A DNA stretch of 18,561 nt, taken from Candidatus Ruthturnera sp. GTDB taxonomy: Bacteria; Pseudomonadota; Gammaproteobacteria; PS1; Pseudothioglobaceae. A program made the translations under genes and the position numbers. A model generated the notes under the pieces. That model did not search any database. It saw nothing but the letters and a program-made list of their open reading frames with translations, and had not been told where the DNA came from. The stretch is from the NCBI GenBank assembly GCA_018648985.1, contig JABGOT010000094.1, positions 4,496 to 23,056 of the forward strand. The letters run 5' to 3'. Below are positions 14,979 to 18,561 of this stretch, piece by piece (the first letter of the stretch is position 1; each line of letters begins with the position of its first letter).

Positions 14979-15497
14979 ATGAAAACAATCAGCAAGGTTT
15001 TAGCAGTATCAACTGTCCTTTTAGGCGCATATGCGGTACAAGCACATATGACAAACCACCACCACCAACACGGCGACTTATATAACAAAGTGCAGGCAAT
15101 GTCAGCAGCAGATAGGGCAGGTTTCGAAAAAATGATGCACAGTAATATGGGCAAAATGTCACCACAAGAAAAGCAAGTATTCATGGAAAAAATGAGAACA
15201 ACTCAGGGAGTTGGTGAAGATCACCAGGAAACCATACATAGAAAGCAAGAAGTGAGAAACGATGTTAATGCAATGTCAACAGTAGAGCGGGCTGAGTTTG
15301 TGAACATGATGCGCAATAAAATGAGCAGCGCCTCTGATGCGGAAAAACATGAGTTTTTTGATTACATGGGTATGAATAGCCAAGACAGACATTCGTTTTT
15401 TGAGCGCTTGGGTATTAAACACCAGGGCGTACACCAAAACACAAGCCCTAGTTATAATGAAAAACATGATTATGGCCATGGTTTTGGCAACAGGTAA
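14979..15497 (+). CDS. Exported His/Met-rich repeat protein, unrecognised family
   Basis: I do not recognise a named family. The 172-residue product begins with a signal peptide (KTISKVLAVSTVLLGAYAVQA) with possible cleavage after residue 22 (VQA|H) or 19 (AYA|V). The mature start is His-rich (HMTNHHHQH), and the C-terminal tail is rich in His, Gly and Asn (DYGHGFGNR). Between them are five units of 13 residues, at 41, 60, 99, 118 and 132, of the form [M/A]SxxxxxxFxxx[M/L], for example MSAADRAGFEKMM and MSTVERAEFVNMM; the fourth and fifth are looser. Residues 36-72 and 94-130 are a longer duplication with 16 of 37 identical. The helical, Met-rich character recalls Spy/CpxP and LTxxQ-type periplasmic proteins without their exact motif, suggesting a periplasmic chaperone-like or metal-binding role. 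The ATG has GGAG with a 7-base spacer. Divergent from ompR and likely controlled by it. Confidence 0.85.
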   Translation: MKTISKVLAVSTVLLGAYAVQAHMTNHHHQHGDLYNKVQAMSAADRAGFEKMMHSNMGKMSPQEKQVFMEKMRTTQGVGEDHQETIHRKQEVRNDVNAMSTVERAEFVNMMRNKMSSASDAEKHEFFDYMGMNSQDRHSFFERLGIKHQGVHQNTSPSYNEKHDYGHGFGNR

Positions 15498-15503
15498 TCA
15501 AAC

Positions 15504-15532
15504 AATATAGCCTGACTCTGCAATGCTATATT
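15504..15532 (+). repeat. Inverted repeat between two cistrons
   Basis: AATATAGC (15504-15511) and GCTATATT (15525-15532) are perfect 8-bp arms around a 13-base loop. There is no following T run, so a rho-independent terminator is unlikely. It could be an RNA processing or stability hairpin adjusting the ratio of the repeat protein to the cytochrome downstream. Confidence 0.5.
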
Positions 15533-15546
15533 AATAGGAAAATAAA

Positions 15547-15990
15547 ATGAACAAAATAAAAACAATGCTATTGGTCTTTATAATTTTAGTATCTAGCGCG
15601 GTATTTTCAGATGAAAGCGGCGCCGATAAACGAGCAACTATTTATCTCGATGATGAAGAGCGTGCTATCGTTTTGGAAGAAATGAGAACGTTTTTATCAA
15701 CAATTCAAAAAATAACACAAGGCATTGTTGCCGATGACATGGTGCAAGTATCGCACGCAGCGAAAACCATGGGCAACAATGCCTCTGCCGGTGTATCATT
15801 ATCATTGATATTTAAGCTCCCACTGGGCTTTAAACTACTTGCAGCAGACACACATCAGAAGTTTGATGAAATTGCAATAGACGCAAGTTCGTTTGCCGAT
15901 CGAGAGCACGCATTAGAGCAAACCTCAGTATTAATGAAAAACTGCGTTTCATGTCATGCGACGTATCGGATAGACTTAGAAGAAGATTAG
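15547..15990 (+). CDS. Periplasmic class II c-type cytochrome (c'/c556-like)
   Basis: Exported haem protein of 147 residues. A signal peptide (about 1-21, ending SSAVFS) is followed by a helical domain, with one haem-binding motif, CVSCH at 133-137, close to the C-terminus in the context VLMKNCVSCHATYRI. A single CxxCH in the last helix, followed by a Tyr-Arg, is the pattern of four-helix-bundle class II cytochromes (cytochrome c', c556). Met46 in LEEMRTF is placed to be the sixth haem ligand in the first helix, which would suggest a low-spin c556-like protein; if it does not ligate, the haem would be of c' type and could bind NO or CO. AGGA lies 7 bases before the ATG. It follows the repeat protein by 49 bases and precedes the RND gene by 42, so it may share their transcript. 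Confidence 0.85.
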   Translation: MNKIKTMLLVFIILVSSAVFSDESGADKRATIYLDDEERAIVLEEMRTFLSTIQKITQGIVADDMVQVSHAAKTMGNNASAGVSLSLIFKLPLGFKLLAADTHQKFDEIAIDASSFADREHALEQTSVLMKNCVSCHATYRIDLEED

Positions 15991-16032
15991 GTTGTAATTA
16001 GTAAATATAATAATTAATTGGAGTAAGATTTT

Positions 16033-18459
16033 ATGAACTGGCGTCATCGTACTGAAAGAAAATTTGAGAGCTTTTCAGATCTTGTATTTGAAAATAGCAA
16101 AAAAACCATTGTGGCAATATTGTTGGTAGTTTTTGCATTAGGAAGCCAATTGCCACAGCTTACAATGGATACTTCAACGGAAGGATTCTTGCATAAGGCA
16201 GACCCTATGCGCCTGGCATATGATGATTTTCGTGACCAGTTTGGTCGAGATGAAAAGCTCTTGGTTGCTATTAAAACGGACAATATTTTTGATCTTGGCT
16301 TTCTAAATAAGCTTGAAAAATTACATAACCGTCTTGAAAATGAATTAACTGAATTTGGTGCACAAGATGTTAATTCATTAATTAATGCTAGAAATACTTA
16401 TGGTAATAAAGACAGTTTAATTGTTGAAGATTTGTTTGAAGAGCTGCCAAAAAATCAAGCAGATATTAATCCACAAAAACAACGAGCACTCAATAATCCA
16501 CTATTTGAAAACTTACTTTATAGTAAAGATCAAACTTTCACAACGATTGTGATTGATACACAAACCTATTCATCATTTGACGCCGATGGAAAATTGATTG
16601 TTGAGAGTGAAGAAGACGAATTTGCTGATGAAGATGAGACAGCTACACAGGTAAAACAGGTGTATTTTTCTGATGCTGAGAACACGGTTTTGGTTAAAAA
16701 AACCCAGGCAATTATTAAAGATTTCGAGAATACTGATTTTGAAGTATACCTCACAGGATCGGCAGTTATTGCTGGCACTTTAAAACAAAGCATGCAGGCA
16801 GATACCAAGAGCTTTGTACAAAAAATGGTGATCGCTATTATTATTGTTTTGGCGATATTATTTAAACGTGTATCAGGTGTATTTTTGCCGCTCATTGCGG
16901 TGACATTTACCATCTCTGTAACACTTTCGTTGATGGCCATGACTGGGACGCCATTCACCATTGTGACGCAAATCATGCCTTCATTTTTGCTTGCTGTTAT
17001 CACCGGTGGCGCCATTCACTTATTGGCTGTTTTTTATAAAGATTTGGCAAAGTCTCAGGATGTAAAAGCCTCTTTAAATTATGCCATGGGACATTCTGGT
17101 CTTGCCATTGTGATGACTTCTTTGACGACAGCAGCAGGGTTATGGTCGTTCTCATTTTCTGAGTTATCACCCGTTGCAGATTTAGGTGTGTTTGCTAGTA
17201 GCGGCGTTATTATTGGGCTGTTGTTTAATTTGGTGTTGTTACCAGCACTAATTAGCGCCATGAATCTCAAGGCTAAATCAAGTGCGGAAGATGCCAAAGA
17301 ACACACCATGATGGACACAATGTTATTAAGCATTAGTCGAATTTCAACAGGCTTTCCAAAAGCGATTATTGCCATTAGTTCGGTGACAATTATCGTGGCA
17401 ATTTTCTTTGCATCACAATTAAGGTTTGAGCACTTTCCGTTGCAGTGGTTTCCTAAAGACCATACTTCACGCGTTGCGACTGAAGTGGTGGATGATAAAC
17501 TTAGAGGCTCAGTAACGCTGGAAATAATTGTTGATACCGGTAAGGATAATGGCCTGTATGATCCAATGATGCTGAACAAAATTCAGAATGCTACTGACTA
17601 TCTAAACAGCATTCAAACGCCAACTTTTTTTGTGGGTAAGACGCTTAGCTTGGTAGATGTTTTAAAAGAAACTAACCGAGCGTTAAATGAAAATAAAACA
17701 GAATTTTATAACATTCCTCAAGACAAAAATTTGATTGCTCAAGAGTTGTTCTTGTTTGAAAATAGTGGCAGTGATGACTTAGAAGATTTTGTAGATTCGA
17801 GTTTTTCTAAGGCTAGAATTACTGTGAAAATCCCGTATATTGATGCGCTAGAATACAACCAATTTGTTGATCAAATACAGTTACGTCTTGATCAAGAGTT
17901 TAAAGGTGTGGCCACTGTTTCTTTAACAGGGATAGGATTATTGCTATCGGTCATTATGGAAAAGGCAATCTCCTCAAGTGCGTTAAGCTATCTAATCGCT
18001 TTCGGATTGATTTCTATTATGATGGTGCTGTTAGTTGGCAATGTCAAAATTGGATTAATTAGTATGATTCCAAACATGTTGCCGATCTTATTCTTATCAA
18101 CTATTATGGTAATTTTCGATATGCCACTAGACATGTTTACTATGCTAATTGGCGCAATTGCACTAGGCTTAGCAGTAGACGATACCGTGCATTTTATGCA
18201 TAACTTCAGGCGCTATGAGCTTGAATATAACGATGTTGATAAAGCGGTAAGGCTCACACTGATGGGTACAGGCCGAGCGATTGTCGTTACTTCAATTGTA
18301 TTGTCTGTCGGATTTTTAGTGCTGCTATCCGCTTCAATGAGCTCCATGTTTAACTTCGGCGTACTAACGGCGAGCGCTATTTTTATCGCTTTACTGGCAG
18401 ACTTTTTCTTGGTGCCGGCCATCATGAAACTCATGATTCACAAAAAAGGAGATTTGTAA
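16033..18459 (+). CDS. RND superfamily exporter, MMPL type
   Basis: Inner-membrane transporter of 808 residues with the duplicated RND plan: one membrane helix (about 25-44), a large periplasmic domain, then five helices (about 262-410); the second half repeats this from about 442 (helix, periplasmic domain to about 645, five helices to 800). It lacks the length of AcrB-type pumps and fits the HAE-3/MMPL group (COG1033-like). The second half has the proton-relay pair in GLAVDDTVHF (Asp716, Asp717); the equivalent place in the first half reads ITGGAIHLL (323-331) with no acidic residue. The first periplasmic domain has an acidic run, ESEEDEFADEDE (191-202). Such genes are often paired with a LolA-like periplasmic protein, as here, where the next start overlaps the stop by one base. 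The ATG has GGAG about 9 bases upstream. The substrate is unknown, perhaps a lipid or other hydrophobic compound. Confidence 0.88.
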   Translation: MNWRHRTERKFESFSDLVFENSKKTIVAILLVVFALGSQLPQLTMDTSTEGFLHKADPMRLAYDDFRDQFGRDEKLLVAIKTDNIFDLGFLNKLEKLHNRLENELTEFGAQDVNSLINARNTYGNKDSLIVEDLFEELPKNQADINPQKQRALNNPLFENLLYSKDQTFTTIVIDTQTYSSFDADGKLIVESEEDEFADEDETATQVKQVYFSDAENTVLVKKTQAIIKDFENTDFEVYLTGSAVIAGTLKQSMQADTKSFVQKMVIAIIIVLAILFKRVSGVFLPLIAVTFTISVTLSLMAMTGTPFTIVTQIMPSFLLAVITGGAIHLLAVFYKDLAKSQDVKASLNYAMGHSGLAIVMTSLTTAAGLWSFSFSELSPVADLGVFASSGVIIGLLFNLVLLPALISAMNLKAKSSAEDAKEHTMMDTMLLSISRISTGFPKAIIAISSVTIIVAIFFASQLRFEHFPLQWFPKDHTSRVATEVVDDKLRGSVTLEIIVDTGKDNGLYDPMMLNKIQNATDYLNSIQTPTFFVGKTLSLVDVLKETNRALNENKTEFYNIPQDKNLIAQELFLFENSGSDDLEDFVDSSFSKARITVKIPYIDALEYNQFVDQIQLRLDQEFKGVATVSLTGIGLLLSVIMEKAISSSALSYLIAFGLISIMMVLLVGNVKIGLISMIPNMLPILFLSTIMVIFDMPLDMFTMLIGAIALGLAVDDTVHFMHNFRRYELEYNDVDKAVRLTLMGTGRAIVVTSIVLSVGFLVLLSASMSSMFNFGVLTASAIFIALLADFFLVPAIMKLMIHKKGDL

Positions 18460-18561
18460 TGAACAAATTATTATTAAGCGCAATTGGCGCATCATTGATT
18501 ACGACAAGTGTTTTTGCTGGCAATCAAGCCAGAGATATCATGGAAAAAGTGGATGCTAGAG
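18459..18561 (+). CDS. Exported protein, probably LolA-like, 3' end outside window
   Basis: Only 34 complete codons are visible. They encode a signal peptide (MNKLLLSAIGASLITTSVFA, cleavage before GNQ) and a mature start NQARDIMEKVDAR. The phrase resembles the start of outer membrane lipoprotein-sorting proteins (LolA/DUF-like periplasmic carriers) that are commonly encoded directly after MMPL/RND exporters. The ATG shares one base with the transporter stop (TAATG) and has AAGGAG with a 7-base spacer, so translation should be coupled and strong. The family assignment comes from this short N-terminus and the neighbour; most of the gene is outside the window. Confidence 0.65.
   Translation, partial: MNKLLLSAIGASLITTSVFAGNQARDIMEKVDAR

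Noticed and set aside
16006..16011. TATAAT before the RND gene as a separate promoter
   Set aside because: It has no -35 element and lies in a plain AT-rich gap; chance occurrence cannot be excluded, so it is not listed as a feature.
16566..17579. Two - strand frames (149 and 166 residues) inside the RND gene
   Set aside because: Antisense shadows of a strongly conserved membrane protein; low-complexity Ser/Thr/Ile composition and no start signals.
1..18561. CRISPR arrays, insertion sequences, prophage or integron parts
   Set aside because: No regularly spaced repeats, transposase or integrase motifs, or terminal inverted repeats were seen on either strand.

Overview
The window looks like chromosomal DNA from an AT-rich gammaproteobacterium with a Calvin cycle. 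The core proteins (LeuRS, GyrB, DnaN, DnaA, OmpR) read as gammaproteobacterial, GyrB is the long form of about 800 residues, and a proteobacterial phosphoribulokinase is present. This combination, with small intergenic gaps and no mobile elements, fits a marine sulfur-oxidising lineage of the SUP05/Thioglobus type or a related symbiont. That placement is inferred from gene content and was not tested by phylogeny.

Layout. (1) 1-2289: 3' part of leuS on +, convergent with chrA across a 3-base gap. (2) 2293-10887: a block on the - strand read dnaA, dnaN, recF, gyrB, prk, chrA. It holds replication initiation, the sliding clamp, gap repair and gyrase, followed without a visible terminator by the carbon-fixation kinase. 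A strong hairpin terminator separates prk from chrA. The AT-rich dnaA-dnaN gap carries several near-consensus DnaA boxes and is the best origin candidate. (3) 10888-10993: a short divergent promoter region with two perfect palindromes. (4) 10994-12789: yqhA-type membrane protein, tpiA, secG and tRNA-Leu(GAG) on +. (5) 12817-14822: an EnvZ/OmpR-like two-component pair on -, with start and stop overlapping. (6) 14979-18561: a divergent + strand set comprising a small exported His/Met-rich repeat protein, a class II c-type cytochrome, a large RND/MMPL exporter and the start of a LolA-like periplasmic protein.

How it may work together. The region between ompR and the exported repeat protein holds a 20-bp tandem site of the form TTACAnnnnGnAACA, as expected for an OmpR-type regulator, and a second weaker copy at the divergent promoter. 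The simplest reading is that the two-component pair controls itself and the adjacent envelope genes. The repeat protein (five 13-residue units, His-rich mature N-terminus) is not a family I can name and is the most novel gene here. The gyrB-prk coupling and the origin-like region lacking the usual rpmH neighbourhood are the other notable points.
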